DNA of 64,000 nt from Gnetum montanum (GCA_015680685.1 MNCI01008572.1:715015-779014), one strand, 5' to 3'. Counted from the first letter of the stretch, positions 10,493 to 24,089 are shown. Numbers and translations: made by a program. Notes: generated by a model not told the origin, from the sequence alone.

Positions 10493-11194
10493 CTTGGTAA
10501 TCCCAATAGTGTTATCACTTGGTTCACCTAGTAGCCTAACACTTGATAACCCAATAGCATTCTTAATGAGTTCAAGACGTGTACAGAAGGTGGGTGATGA
10601 GTGGTGAGGTACCTCTACACTCAACCATACGAAATGAGTGTNACCCAACTTCTGTACACGTCCTGAACTCATTAAGAATGCTATTGGGTTATCAAGTGTT
10701 AGGCTACTAGGTGAACCAAGTGATAACACTATTGGGATTACCAAGTGTTAATGGTATGTTCAAAGTGATCATACTTATGTGGATTAATTAACTAGAGACA
10801 TGAATGTAAAGTACATGAATAATAAAATGCATGAAAGTAAACATTAATCTATTCTTATGTGTTGCAAGAATTTCCAAAAATCTCATCTTTATTGCCAAGA
10901 CATCAAAGAGTTGAGGTACATTAATGCTCAAATAAGGGTATGTACAATCCTTGAAGTCCTACTATGGGTACTTAAAGGATATTCTAACTTTCATGGAATA
11001 AAACTACAAGAACTTAGCTACTCTATTCACTTAACAGTGCCATAAATATGGTGGGCACATGCAAATATATAGGCAGAGATAGACACTGCGTTGATGAATA
11101 TGCATCAACACATCAACCCTTGCCTTGATGGGGTTGCATTGATGAGGATGCATTGATGCATGCCCTTCAACATATCCCATAATAGGATTCATCA

Positions 11195-13880
11195 ATGGAT
11201 AACATCATCCATGATCATGAGCATCACTCATCTTCGAGTACTGACATCAACATTATTTCTATCCTTGATGCTAGTCTCAACATTAATTATAGCATTGATG
11301 TGAAATCTCACAGTTATTAGAGTTATGAATCTATCATTTATGTTATATTATTAATCTTAAAATTTATTATTTTTCAGTCTATTATTAAGTTACATTTTCT
11401 AAAGCATTTTTCATTTCCAAATCATACTTTTCCTCTTTATTAGAATCATTGTAATCCTATATAAATAGTTCATTCTTTTACTTTTTAAGAAAGAGAGAAT
11501 TAATCCTTTCTTTACTTTGATTCTTCTATTTTATCTAATTTCTTCCTTTTTATTATATGGTTACTATATCATTTAATCATAATTACATTATTTTATTAAT
11601 TATTAATCATACATTTTACCATTAAATATGATTCCTTTATCATTTTTGATCTTGGATTATAGGTTAAGCTCAAGTTTAATTGGTAAGGCATTTACCTTTT
11701 TTGTATCTTATAGGATTCATTCTTAAGATCATTTATGGTTGTAAGTCAAGTATTTCTATTTAGAAAGCATAGGTGTTATTCATGTACTCATGCTAGAATG
11801 ATTTTGCAATATCATTTTAGCACTAGAAGAAAGGCCTCTTAGCTTTCTAGCACATTAACCTTGTGCTAATGTTAATAGGTCTATTCAGTTTTTTATTTTC
11901 TTAGCTAAGTTACTTTGTGTTTTTCTCTTTTAAAGTGTTATAATTAGTGATAATTTTGAGTTCAAGATTAGTATCATTTATTTGTGCTTATTTCTTTAGT
12001 AACGTTGCTAGCTGTTGATGGTTGATATCACCATTATTGTTACCATTAGTGCAAAAAACTAGTACTTCAACTTGTGATCCTTCTTTCATATAGTAATTAA
12101 TTTTTTTCATTGTTAAATTTATTTTTGAATGTGCAAAAAATAAATACTTGATTTAGCCCATGATTTAGTATGTTAGGATAATGATTCAAATCTTCCCATA
12201 ACTTCAAGATCCACAGGTAGATCGAAATGAGGAAGAACTTAACCTATGTGGATTTTATGACTTAGTTTATCTTGAAAGTGGCCTACACTAAATGTAAACT
12301 TAATGTTAGTATTTTTAAAGTTGATGAACATATCTTAATATGAAGTACAACATGGGTATTAGAGTATACTCATAAGTTAAGGTAGAGTCATAACTCCTTA
12401 TACAGGATAAAATATCGCAAGTTCTCACCTCATAATGAGTAGAGAATATGGAATGATAAGGAATAATGAAGGAACTACAATGGAATAAATAATAATAAAG
12501 AAGATATGAATATGAAGACTGATGAAGAAATATACTACACTAAAGAAGTGAGTATGAGTGTGAAGAAATATTGATAGAAATATAATTAAATAAAGAAGTC
12601 ACTATGATCCATAGAATTCATAATGATGATCCAAAAAAAAAAGAAGATTATCAAGTTGTTTGTAAGAGAAAGAAGTGAAGGATGATCTAGTTTCCTAAAT
12701 TAGACAAGAAGATGTAAGGTGAGCCATTCGCAATTTAATTCAATTTCCTAAAGAGGAATAGAAGACCATTTGAAAGGTTACAATGGAATGAAGAATATGA
12801 ATACAAATAAGGATAGGTTACAATTGAGGTAGTAGTTTGTAACAGGCTAAGATGTGGATCTCTAAAGGAGTCTAAGAAGGCCTAGTTCACATAAGATTGA
12901 CCAATCAAAAAAATTCTCAAAAGACTTGTCATTAGTAATATGCAAAGGTAGACATTTTAAGAATGTAGTCATGAAGAAGTATTTTATAAATTTTAGTGAA
13001 GTTAAGTTAGTAATGACTTAATGAAGTACAGGAGAAGTTTGTGAAATTAGGTTCATGAAGAACTTAACAAAGTATAGTGTACCAAGTCAAGGTATAAGGG
13101 TTTGTAATAGGTTGTGTTAAAAACAATAATTGTAAGTATATTATATCTTATGATGAAGAAACAAATATGACCCAAAAGAAAATTCATTACCAAAAAGAGC
13201 AACATTATTGAAATACAAGAAGTTCTTAGCAAGGTAGAACTTGGAGATAAAGAAAGCTTGAAGATGATGTTATGAATTACTAGAATAAAGAACAATTATT
13301 AAGAGATGAAATTAGTATAATATAAATCTATTCATCACAAGAGGATTTGTAAGAAAATAATTTAGTAAGACTTACGATACTTAGAACTGCTAAGAATTAC
13401 AAAGAATAGTCATCATTATGAAAAGAGCTATGATGTTACATTTTGATGAATTGATATTACTATTAGTTATGAAAAGTAAATCTCATTGTAAAAGATCATG
13501 AGGCATGAACATTATATCATGAAAATAATGAGACATAAACATAACCAAATTAAAAATGGATGAAACCTTTCCTTAAAAATCTAGACAACCACATTAAATT
13601 CAATAAGGTTGAGAATTAAGCTATGATTGAATTTTTATTTATTAAGATAAAATCCTAGCCATGGATTAAATAGTAAAGTAAAGTGGCTATGGTCAAATTT
13701 TTCATAGGTCATTTCAATATCAATGGAACTTGAGAAATGGGTTTAATTCATGATCAATAGAGTGCTGATGATGTAAGTATGCATAGTAAAGAAGAGAAAG
13801 AATAACATATACTACTAGCATCAAGGATGATTATATAGCAACATGCTATATGTTCATCACGTACCATTATGTCATATGTT
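11195..13880. other. AT-rich, no recognisable gene
   Basis: No convincing coding sequence. About 11,235-11,310 carries GACATCAACATT/TTGATGCTAG-type motifs resembling those at 16.3-17.6 kb. About 12,100-13,400 is strongly purine-biased on +. It may include the 5' LTR of the element whose gag trace follows, but no LTR ends could be defined. Confidence 0.5.
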
Positions 13881-13899
13881 TATTAGCTTAATCAAGAAA

Positions 13900-15480
13900 C
13901 TATACCTTCTTCCACTTTGTCTCAATCTATTCCATTAGTATCATCTGCCTTCTAGTTTACTCTTCCTAAAGCTCTTCTTGTAGTTACTTTACCCTTTTAG
14001 TAGAGTTTATTTTCTTAAACTCAACTATAACTCAACCTCTTCCAAGCTAGGAAGTTCACACACCTCTTAATCTCTTTAATCCATTGATGAGTCTACCTCA
14101 TTCATCCTAATCTTATGTTTTCCTACCTTTCCTTTCTTCTTTACTCTTTATGCCTTAGCTCCATAGTGAAACTCCCACTTCATTTTCCTTAGTATATATC
14201 CTACAACCTATTCTAGTTCTACCTCAATCTTGTTCAATTGTTCCAACTTTACTTTCAATTATTCAACTTGTTCTAGTTATTTCTATAATTCCGAGAGTTC
14301 CTTCTTAGATTATGGTTCTCATGCAAAATTTCACCACTTGCCTTTAGACTAGTGAAGATCAAGCATGCAAAGTAACTACTTTACATGAAGAAAATCTAGA
14401 AATTTCTATGTTTTATCTTCTCACTAATCCTATTATTCCCTTAGTTTTTCCTATTGAAATAAGAAAGGATTTTTTGTTTGCTTAACTAAAGATTTTAGTA
14501 AAATTGATCCTACCAACCATGTCATAACCTTCTCAAATGAGTGCATGTCTCTTGCTTATTTTCTCATATAATGCTTAGAAGCTTTTCAAATTCCTTGTTT
14601 GGTAGAGTACTAGAAGGGTATTTCTTATTGCTTAGTGCTTCAACCACATCATTAGACTAGCTTTTCATAGTATTTATGGAGAGATTCAAGTACAACATTA
14701 GGAAGGATAATACTTTGTAGAAACTTCTCTCCATCATGAAAAGTCTAAATGAACCTATTGTCAAGATTACCTCCTAATGGACTTTGGATACCTTGGAGAC
14801 TACACATCTATTACTCGATGAAAAAATATTATATATCTTCAAAGTGATAGTGAATGATTATATTCAAGGCAAGCTTCTTTACCTAAAATCTCTTAGTCTT
14901 CATTGCTTTGTCAATCACTACACACATTAAGGAAGTGGCTATCCAACCTTAGAAACCTAAGTGGCTAAGTTTTTGTAAAAAACTCAACAAAGTTGTGAAC
15001 TAGGAGAAGTCATTATCATCATTAGATTCATAAAAAATGTTTTATTAGTAAGCTAAGATACTTCTTCATCTTATAAATAAAAGAGTAATAGTAGCATGGG
15101 CCAAAGGTTAGTGGGCTCCAACCAATCAATGTTAGATTGTATACAATAATGAAGAACATCAAAGGATAGATCCAAGTACGATAAGTTTCCTATGACATTT
15201 ATGTAACATGTTACTAAAAAATAGACACATAATCCATAGTAGATTTCTGAAAAAACTAGAACTAGATTTAAAAATTTATAAACTTTAGTAGTGGACCTTT
15301 CTTAATGAGTTGAATGGGATCCTAAGATTCCTAAATGGTATGACACAAAAAAATTCTATTATTATTAAGAGGCCTTTGGACAAGACATTGACAACTACAA
15401 TGCTCTCAAAGGTGACATCTGGGACTTAGTTAAGAAAGATGAAATAATTTTTAGTATGTCTGTTCAACCTAATTATCAAG
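13900..15480 (+). pseudogene. Ty3/gypsy gag trace on + (Retrotrans_gag-like)
   Basis: A broken reading trace runs through a segment with TSEDQACKVTTLHEENLE at about 14,350-14,400, then KIDPTNHVITFSNECMSLA near 14,500-14,560. It continues with F-K-Y-N-I-R-K-D-N-T-L-Q-K-L-L at about 14,685-14,730 and ends in a degraded zinc-knuckle-like block FGQDIDNYNALKGDIWDLV near 15,375-15,440 (GHD-x(4)-C-x-A-L-K in intact relatives). The order coiled coil, gag core, knuckle fits plant Ty3/gypsy Gag. The alignment is by eye across frameshifts, and no pol follows. Confidence 0.45.
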
Positions 15481-18400
15481 TAATAATAATTTTCTAAGAT
15501 CATTTTGATGTAAATACCAGAAGAATATCAACATATCATTTGCATTAGAGGGGTAAGTAATTTAAAATCTTGCTTGTCATTAGCTTAAGTTTTCTCAAAA
15601 CCAATACTCCAATAGTCCCTTAATAGTTTTCTACCCCATTGAAACATAAGAAACTATTTATCATCATGTCACATCACTGCTCTTGCAAAATTATTCTTCT
15701 AAACTTCACAAGGATACCTCCATGGCTTAAGTGTTAAAACCTAAATTATGACCATAAGCTATCTTTAATTTGATATAATCTTTGCTAAATTAATGATAAT
15801 GATACATTAAGACATAAATCTTCAATGAAATATAGACTTGGCCTACCATACACAAACTAGAAATAATAAGATAGTGATAAAAATGTTGGGATTAAATGCT
15901 GAAATTGACTAAGTATTTATTACTTAAAAATAAACTAAGTATGGAGGATGAACTATGAGAGAAATAAGAAAAAAAATATAAATATAAAATGTGAATGAAA
16001 GAAGATAAAATATTAAAATATAAATAGCTATGACACAAAGAAAAGACTTTTGGTTTCCTTAAATAATAAAAATTCTTTAATAATAATAAAGAAGTATTCA
16101 CCTCTTATGAAAAACCAAACTATAGATGTTAGTAAAAAATTCAAGTGGAATAAAACTACCAATAAGAACCTAATTTATGAGTAAAATGTGGATTTGAAGA
16201 GTGAAATTGATCATTTTAAGGATGGGTATATTAATGGAAAATTTGTAGATTCTATCTAGAATTAGTTTGGGGTCAAAATGGGGTTATTTTGGCTAGGTGT
16301 CCTAGGAGTGATGCTAGAGTTTAGAAAATTCAAACTCTGGAAACTAACATTGATGCTAAAAAAATTCTATGTTTGGAGATTGATGCTAATGTTGAAAATT
16401 CTAAGTGTGGGATGCTGACACTAATTTTTCTTAGCTAACATTAACACTACATCAATATTAGTGTTGGACCATGGGAGCTCTTATTATAGTGGTGGAGCAC
16501 ATGCAAGATGTTGAGATATCTACTACTCATGCTCTTGATTTCTTTAAATCTTGGAAAGTACTATAGATCTTTAAAAAATATCGTCAAAATTTGGAATTTA
16601 TGTTTATATTTATAGTACTAGGATTACTAAATTTAACTCTAGGGGTAAGTATAGTTGATGTGGAGTTCAATTTTGGCAATTTTAACCTTTGAGCTTGGCA
16701 AGACTTGGAGTATGAATAGGTGATGTTGATGTCAATGTTAGCATGACTAGTACTTAGAAAAATTTTGTCCAATTTCATCATGTCATAGTTTTAAACCTCC
16801 AATACCTAGGTCAACTTCCAAATTGATGCTAAATCATGTTAAGATAATGGCCAAGAGTCCACAAAATCTAGAGATGATGCTAACTATAGAGTTTGATGGT
16901 CAAGAATGGTAAGGTGCTAGTCCCCAAGGTGGTGATGTAACACTAATATTAGCATCAGTGTTAGCATTAGCCAGTCAAAAAATTTCTAACAATTTCCAAG
17001 TTAATATTATGAACTCCTAGGATGCCAAACCTAAAGCTAGAATAAGTTATAATGATTATTTCAAGATCTTGAGAAGCTTGCAGATTGAGAGAATGTTGCA
17101 AGATAATGAGCCTAAACACCTTAGAGAAAGGTGATGCAAGCATGGTGATAATAATGTTGACACTAAAGCTAATATTAGCATCAACATGACCTACATGAGA
17201 TAGAAAATGTTTGCCTCTTGACTACCAAGACTACCCTTAAACTTACCCAAATTACCAGTTGGAGTGCCAAAACTCATGTGAATTGGTTATTGGAGAGATT
17301 GGATAACCATGATTTTAGTCTAGATGTAGGTAAGATGTGTCATGGAACTGGTAGGGACCATGTGAGTGGTAATGAAAATGATGTTAATGTTGATATTACT
17401 GTTAGCATTACTCAATAGTTATAAAAATTATGGTCTTGGGGTCCTAAGGTTAAATAGTCAAATTGCAAAAATTTGGTACTTGTAATGTTAAAAGTATCTT
17501 GAACAAGCTTTCTTAGGTCTTGTATGATCTAATTTGAGGACAAAATGCAATTTTTATATAAGTGATATTGATAGAAAGGTCTAGTACAATCATTGATGCT
17601 AGAGTAGTGGTCCAAGGATGAAATTGACATAGGATTAACATAACCTCCAATACTTAGAAAAAGTTTGGTTTCTAAACTTTTTCAAGATCTCCAAAAATGA
17701 ATCTTATATGTTGGGTTATGAGCTAAAATGGTTTTTGAAGGCCTCTGAAAGTTGGAAATATACCTTGTGATGCTATTTTTGGGGATTTTGGTGTTGAAAC
17801 TCATGTGGGATAATTTCAAAAATACACTTATTATCAATCAATGATGAACCAAAAAAGTAGGTATACAAGTGCCTCCTCTTGATGGATGTTGATGAGATGT
17901 CAAAGGAGGATCCACCAAGAAGAGAAAAGATGGCCAAATTAATGTACATACAAGAGAAAAATGAGAAGAAAGAAATGGAAGAAGAATAGAATGTTAGGAT
18001 ATTGTTGTTAAACCAATCATAAGGGTGGTACTATGCCATTGAAGGGGACATGTCTAGATCATACACATAAGATGACTAAAGGAATTCCATTAATGATGTG
18101 CATACTTTGTTCTAATCTTGCTCTTAGCACACCCTTATTGGAAAAGAATAGAATTACTAAACTTTCATCGATGTGTCAATTATAGGAAAGGGAAAAATTG
18201 GAAAGGGGATTTAGAGAAAGAAATGAGAAACACAAGAGAAGATGAAATGCATCGTTGTGAAAATAAGAAAAAACAATAAAATGGAAAGAAATCAGAAACA
18301 TCACTTATACATCAAGATGAGGTTCTATGCCATAAAATTAGGGCATGGCTAGGTTCCACATTCCAAAAAATATTGATACTTCATAAATTAATAAAATTCT

Positions 18401-18689
18401 TTTCCTATCCCACTTAAACTCAACATACTTTCAGATGGAGTAAAATTATTACTCTTTCTAATAAGCATCCTCACTTAAATTCTCTTGCTAATAAGCATCC
18501 TCATTATAACGTGTTGATAAGAAGAGATGTCAGTAGAATAGGATAAGGAGAGATTAGGAAACATAGATGAAATTTCATGAGAGATATTTAGGAAATATAG
18601 TAGAAAATAGAGAAATAAAGGAAAAAAAAAGATAGGAAAGGAAAGAAAAATACAGTAATAAAACATAGATAAAGTAGGAGACAAGGGTT
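15481..18689. repeat. Gene-free; dispersed GATGCTAATGTT-type motifs (16,280-17,660)
   Basis: No gene seen. Between about 16,280 and 17,660 motifs such as ATTGATGCTAATGTT, its near complement AACATTAGCATCAAT and TAATATTAGCATCA recur at irregular spacing (for example near 16,356, 16,380, 16,455, 16,720, 16,945, 17,170, 17,370). Similar motifs occur at 11,240 and 23,120, so they probably mark LTRs of one retroelement family. Confidence 0.4.
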
Positions 18690-21600
18690 AGAAAAAATTT
18701 TATGTTTATGTTTCTATCCTCTTTTTAACCTCAAATATAGTATCTTTTGAGGTAGGCTTTGTTCACAAGATCCAAGTATTAATTGCTAATTTAATTTTCC
18801 AAGTAATATGCTTCATTACCAAGGCTTTTTTGAATGACGAAGAAACCTTAATAGTTCAAAGAGAACTTAGAAGTTCTAAAATTATGGAAATGTCTTAGAA
18901 TTAGGTCACCTTTATTGATTTCCCTCAATCTAATATGCTTATCGTGATGATGGTGTATAGCCTCTTGATGGTTTTCAATTTTGGATAATGCTTACTTATA
19001 GTTCTCTTCTATAACTTTTATCTTTAAGTAGTACATGTTATTATTCTTCTCATCTATTAATCAGTTATTCAAAGATGCTGGAAGAGATTGCACATCTAGC
19101 TCCATTGGTAACATAGCTTCTAAGTCATATGTAAGCATGAAAGGAATTTAACAAGTTATAGTTTTAAAGGGGATTCAATATATTCAAAGAGTGTCTAATA
19201 AATAGATATGTCAATTATAGTGATATTTTTAAACCATGGTTTTAATCAAATGATGAGGGATTTATTGGTTGACTTAGCTTGATCATTAGATTAAGGATAA
19301 TATGGGGATGAGAATGATTGGGTGATTTAATATTGCTCATAGAAATTAATTAGTTCGTTGCTCTTGAATTAGGATTCATTATTAGTAACAATGTAAATGG
19401 AAATGCCAAAGTAGATGGAAATATGATCTAAGATGAAATGATAGATGTACTTGAAGGTTACAAATTTTAAGGAAATAGCTTCAATCGACTTAATAAAATA
19501 CTCTATACCTATTAGGATAAATTGAAGACTAGTTGAAGAGGAAGGATTGATGAAACTAATAAGATCCAACCCTTACTTCTAAAAGAGCCATATGGTTTTG
19601 GAAGTACTAAGCTCTTATGACGGAACATAAATAAGTGGAGCATGCTATTCACATGTGTTTTAATTCTTGAATATTATGTATGCATCCCTAGAAATTGTAG
19701 GCTATGGAGGATCTAGGAAACTAATGGGAGCTACAAGAGACCATAAGTCTAAGTAACCATCCAATATACCTAAATTTACATGTTCTAGGACTATTTATGC
19801 TTTGTCATAAATTACACAACGTAGAAGAACATATGATTTGGAAAGACAACAAAAAATACTAGGTTCAATAATATAAAAAAAAATGTTAGAGCATTTATAG
19901 AGAGCATTTTATGATGGTAATAAATGTTTAGAGGTTTCTCTAGTTTGTAAGTATTGTATAATATCTTGGTATTGTTTATCTTCTTTTGTGTTAACTAAGC
20001 TTACACATTATGTGTTTATGAGAGTTATTTATTTTTCTTGGGTTGAGTAAGTTAAATAATTCTTAAGGAAAAATGGATCTTCAAGTAGAGAAAAAGTGGC
20101 TAATGCATTAGTGAGCATATTTTTTGAGTGATGTATATGAATGAGTAAACATTCATCAAATTGAAAAACCATATTTTTTGCTAAGTCAAGATAAGATTGA
20201 AGATGTTCAACCTTACAAGCATATTTATTATTAAATTGGGATATGACTTCTTGAGGATCATCATGAATGAAAAGCCTATTAATTCTTAGTTGGAGTAATA
20301 AGAGAAAATCTTGATTGAGACCCTTTTATTCAACTACATTATTAGTGAATGAAAAATTAAATTTGTAAGTTCGATAAATGAGATTCATATATTGGTGATG
20401 AAAAACATAAGCTGCATTGAAACCTTGATTTGTATGAGCATAATCAAAATATAAGTGGGAGTCAAAATTTTCATGTGTCTAACGTTGTAGTTAGAAGAGG
20501 GAGTGTCTCTTTTACACTTGGTTCCTCTAGAGGATGAAAAATTGTAACCATAGAAGATTTGATAGTAGGGTTGATGTAAGGATGTTCACTATAGCTTAAC
20601 CTTTGATAGAATGGTTGACAAGGTATGATAGGTTAAACTTGGTAAGGAGTGTTTTCCATTTTCCATTTAGTTTTATCATAGGGATTAGTGGTGATATATT
20701 GTAAGAAATTATCTTGTGAGGTCACATGAATCTTTTCCCTAAATAAGTAGTATTTATATTTTTTTAAGGACAAAGATTAGGTTTAAGTAATATTTTTCCA
20801 TGGTTTTGTATCATACTTCATATTCATAGAAGGGATGATAGCTATAATAGATAGAAAGATTCATGCCATCTTTATACATTGGTAAAGCATGGTTGCAATA
20901 GAATAATTAGACTTGAAAAAATAGAGGTAGAAGGAAAGGTCAAATTGAGAAGGGTGAAGGATTGGAAGATTGGTAAGAGCATGCTTGATCACATTAAAGA
21001 CATCTTGACACTTTGAGTCCCAGTTAAAAGTAGTTGATTTCTTAAGAAGATGAGAAAGTGGATAAAATTAATTATTAAGAATGAATATGAAATAGTGAAT
21101 GGTTTAGAGTCTATGTTGTAGGATGAGCATGTTCTTTAGATACTTGGGTAGTGGAAGGTTCATGATCAACTTAATCTTCTTAGGGTCTACCATGATACCA
21201 TTAGCTAAAATAAAAAATCCTAATATTTTTCCTATTTTTACATTAAAGATATAGTTTTTAGGATTAAGTTAAAGATTATCCTCATTGCATCAGGCTAAGA
21301 CTATGTCTAAATTAATGGAATGATCAGTGGCTATGATAGAATTTACTATTAGATCATCCATGTAATCATTAATGGTTTTGAACATCATGTTACTAAATAT
21401 GAAAACCATGGCTCATTGGTATATTGCTTTGATGCATTTGAGTGAAAAAGAAATCTTTGTGTAGCAAAAGGTTCCATATGGGGTCATGAAAGTTATGAAA
21501 TGTTGATGCTCAAGGTTAATTTGTATTTGATTATAAAATCAAAAGCCATCCATGAAAATAAGTAAAGCATGATCCACTATTGTATATATGACTTGGTCAA

Positions 21601-22225
21601 TGTTGGATAATGAGAAGTCATCTTTTATTATTGGAAAATTGATACATGTCATAATAGATCAATTTTTCTTGGAAATAACTACTTGTTGGATACCTAGTCT
21701 AATTTTTCTATGGAGTGTATGAAGTCTATATTATAAAAATTTGTAATATTTTATTTGATAAGTAAGGCTATGTTAGATTTAATTTTATATGCTTTTTGTT
21801 TGATAGGTTTGAAATCTTCCTTGAGAATGATGTTATGCTATACCAAAGTTGGATCTAAACTTAACATGTCATCATAGCCTAAGGAAAAGATGATATAATT
21901 TTTTCTAAGTGTTGGTAGGATAAATTCCTTAATGTTTTTGGGTAAGTTTGCCCCAAGTTGAAGGGTATTCTCTTCATTTAGTGAATAGTGATGGCTAATT
22001 TCATAAGGGGATCATTAATTAGGATTGGTTCATGGTTTAAGATGGAAAGGTTAGCTTGAAGAACTAAACCTTCTTCAGTGATATAGAGTGTAAAGATGAA
22101 AGAGTCTAAGGGATCTAAGGAAGATAAATCAATCAAATCCTCAATGAGGGGCTTGGTAACTTGGCCATGGGATTGATCTAAGTTAAGAGGTTCACATAGT
22201 CGATTAAGGATGATGGAGTCCATGG
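18690..22225 (-). pseudogene. Tat-like Ty3/gypsy pol remnant (RT, RNase H, integrase)
   Basis: On -, a block with VQHNIILKEDFKPIKQK character lies near 21,760-21,850, allowing for decayed codons. RT then reads TPYGTFCYTKISFSLKCIKA and the catalytic Y-M-D-D-L at about 21,340-21,480, followed by GKILGF and VDPKKIKLI near 21,180-21,240. RNase H: F-T-N-N-V-V-E (20,330-20,360) to H-H-S-K-N-M-L-T-N-A-L-A (20,100-20,160). Integrase core: DLISFINPSSS, then IEYFIKSIEAI at 19,460-19,565. Its tail near 18,700-18,920 reads GDLILR...GNEAYYLE...YLKRYY. RNase H directly before integrase and these motifs resemble the Tat lineage. Many stops; gag and LTR ends not found. Confidence 0.8.
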
Positions 22226-24089
22226 CCTACAAGTATGGGAGGAAAGAATAGTTACATAGAGGAAGAATAAAAATCCAAAAATTAGAGAAAATTTTCAAGT
22301 GATTTTACTACATAAGGCTAAGAAAGCTAGAAATAATTACAAGCCAAGAAATGGGAAGTTAGAATTTTTTGTACTTTTGGCTTTAAAAGTCAGTTTCAAT
22401 TTGTAGTTTTAACTTTGAGAGTATGTAGGGGAAATGTAGATAAAGTATGATAGGTTTTGAAATTACTCAAGATGTTGTTGGTATATTTTGAGGTCACATC
22501 ATAATAGTCATGTGGGAAGCTAATGTAGTGATGCAGATTTCACATTAGCATAATTGAAAATGCATGATCCCACATGAACATAATATGGAGATCCTTAGAC
22601 TCTCATAAAGTAAGCAAAAAGGTGAACATTAAAAGAAAAAAAGAAGGGATAAAAAAAAAGGGTGATGAGTTAGACATTTGGTTATTTATGCTTTTGAGAC
22701 TCAGGAGAGAGAACATTTGACTTGTTCTTGGCTTCTAAGGAGATATGATGATGTGTGAAAGTTGGAGGAAAAGTATGTACATTAAGAAGGTAAGTGGATC
22801 TTACTAGGAACATGTGGAGGTGAGAAGACAATAAATGCTAGGGAGAGCTCTACACTTATAAGTCTCGAGTGAGTTAATATTTAATTTTTCTTTTGTTTTC
22901 TTTTTTGTGATTTTCATCATTTTGTGTGGGTAGGAATGGTAAAAGATAAAGAAAATAGGAGTGCTTACACTTTGAGAACATTGGTAGGGTCCATGGTGTT
23001 TGCTGTGGCACTAGCTACTAGTTTTCACAGTATGCTACATGGTATGTCACATCATTAGTGATGGTAGTGTTATGGAACTAGCCTGCTAGCATGCACTAAC
23101 ATGTACCATGCTAGTAGCATACATTGATGCTAATGTTGATAGAGCATAGGGAGCATGGGATTGAAAGGGAGAAAGAATAAGAGAAAAAATTTATATGATG
23201 AGGGTTTGATGTGGTAGGGAGAGTGAGGAACATCTAGATTTATATCTATGGAAAAAAACTTTACCTTTTAAAAGGATATATTAGGGTTTTTGGGTATTGG
23301 CCATATTGGGAGAGGATCAACCATTATAGTCTTGTATGAAAGAAGAAATAATTTGAAGGCTAGGATTTGCTAACTTTGCGGATTTTTCCACTAAAGAAAG
23401 AAGAAAAAGATGAGGGTAAAGGTGATGGCTTGCATTGAGTGTTGAGGTAGAAATGAAGAAGGAGTAGAAGGTAGTGTGAGCACTAGGTGTTAAAGAGAGT
23501 ATAGGTAGTGCATAAGATGCAAAGAGGTAAAAATTAATAGTGGTAACCTTTTTATTATTATTTTATATTCTTAATGCAAAGGGGGATGTAAATAGTAGTG
23601 TTGCTTAGTGGGGTGCTAGCCACCAAGTTAGCTTGGTATGCATGGTTAAAACACCATAGTTAAGCACCAGTAGATGTGCCAAAATGCATAGCACATGTTT
23701 TGCATTATTTTAAAAATAAATGTTTTATAGGGAGAAACATATGGTGCATACTTCTGGTGTGCTATAGTGCATGATGTTGAGGTATGTTTGGTACACCATC
23801 AGTGGTTATATGTCATTGCCAAAATCATGTACCATAGATGCTTTTAGTACCATTTTTTAAAAAAATTTCATTCAAATTAAATTTTTTTATTTTTTAAAAT
23901 TATTTATTAGGATGGAAGGTTGGGAACATGTTGGGCTATATGTCAGAGTGACGCTAATAGACAAGTCCAAAATTATTTTATAAAACCACTTTTATCAAGA
24001 TCAAGGATGAATGTAAGAGATGCTCTAAACAATTATTCCAGTGTTTTTTTTATTTAGATAAGGCACAAACAATTTTGGACTTCTCAAAT
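22226..24089. other. No gene; probable LTR/leader of the preceding element
   Basis: AT-rich with several palindromic stretches (CATGCTAGTAGCATAC near 23,110; GGTGCTAGCCACCAAG near 23,610). No coding similarity seen. The position upstream of the - strand pol suggests a decayed 5' LTR and leader, but PBS and termini could not be located. Confidence 0.4.

Larger units (their letters stand above)
9867..10641 (+). mobile_element. E3: + strand LTR (solo or collapsed element) inserted in the E1 LTR
   Basis: It starts TGATGAGACG at 9867 with CCCAC immediately before it (9862-9866). It carries four palindromes at 9892, 9909, 9926 and 9940, TATAAATA at 9966-9973 and the GTACGGCAATAAAG block. After a single N (10305), further LTR sequence and a 141-N gap, the segment 10493-10641 is in the wrong orientation. 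Read on -, it gives the LTR end ...CACCACTCATCA followed by CCCAC and E1 LTR flank. This restores a 5-bp target-site duplication CCCAC on both sides. No internal sequence is present, so a solo LTR is the simplest interpretation. Confidence 0.75.
2470..11194 (-). mobile_element. Athila-type Ty3/gypsy element E1, decayed, 3' LTR lost
   Basis: Read on -, the order is 5' LTR (11,194 to 9585, interrupted by E3), PBS (9583-9565), gag, protease remnant, RT, RNase H, integrase, then non-coding sequence homologous to E2's 3' region down to about 2470. RT motifs of the Athila type (F-M-D-D-F, MPF.LCNA) and a tRNA-Asp-type PBS support the lineage. Every ORF is broken by stops and frameshifts. No 3' LTR is seen before E0, so that end was deleted or disrupted. 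It includes a short (GA)n tract at 2799-2819. Confidence 0.85.
9585..11194 (-). repeat. 5' LTR of E1, split by E3
   Basis: Part one (9585-9866) begins TGATGAGTGAC and contains the stem-loop CTTGGCTTCACTT/AAGTGTAAGCCAAGG (9723-9735/9758-9772). Part two (about 10,643-11,194) resumes at the position expected from E2's LTR, runs through the R region (TTGCAAGAATTTCC...TCTTTATTGCC) to a TATATATT-like box near 11,065, and ends GGATTCATCA. Summed length is about 834 bp, close to the 807-808 bp of E2 LTRs. Its U3 carries TTGATG/CATCAA palindromes instead of GCGATATCGC. Confidence 0.75.

Noticed and set aside
10326-10744. Long open frames through the N run at 10,352-10,492
   Set aside because: They are open only because Ns contain no stops. 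The flanks are LTR sequence.
10493-10745. A 100-bp perfect hairpin as a fold-back element or cruciform
   Set aside because: The target-site duplication and LTR ends are restored if the left arm is treated as an inverted contig, so it is most likely an assembly artefact.
11664-11720. tRNA or tRNA-like element (TTAATTGGTAAGGCATTTACC resembles an A-box region)
   Set aside because: No convincing B-box, no cloverleaf and no target-site duplication.
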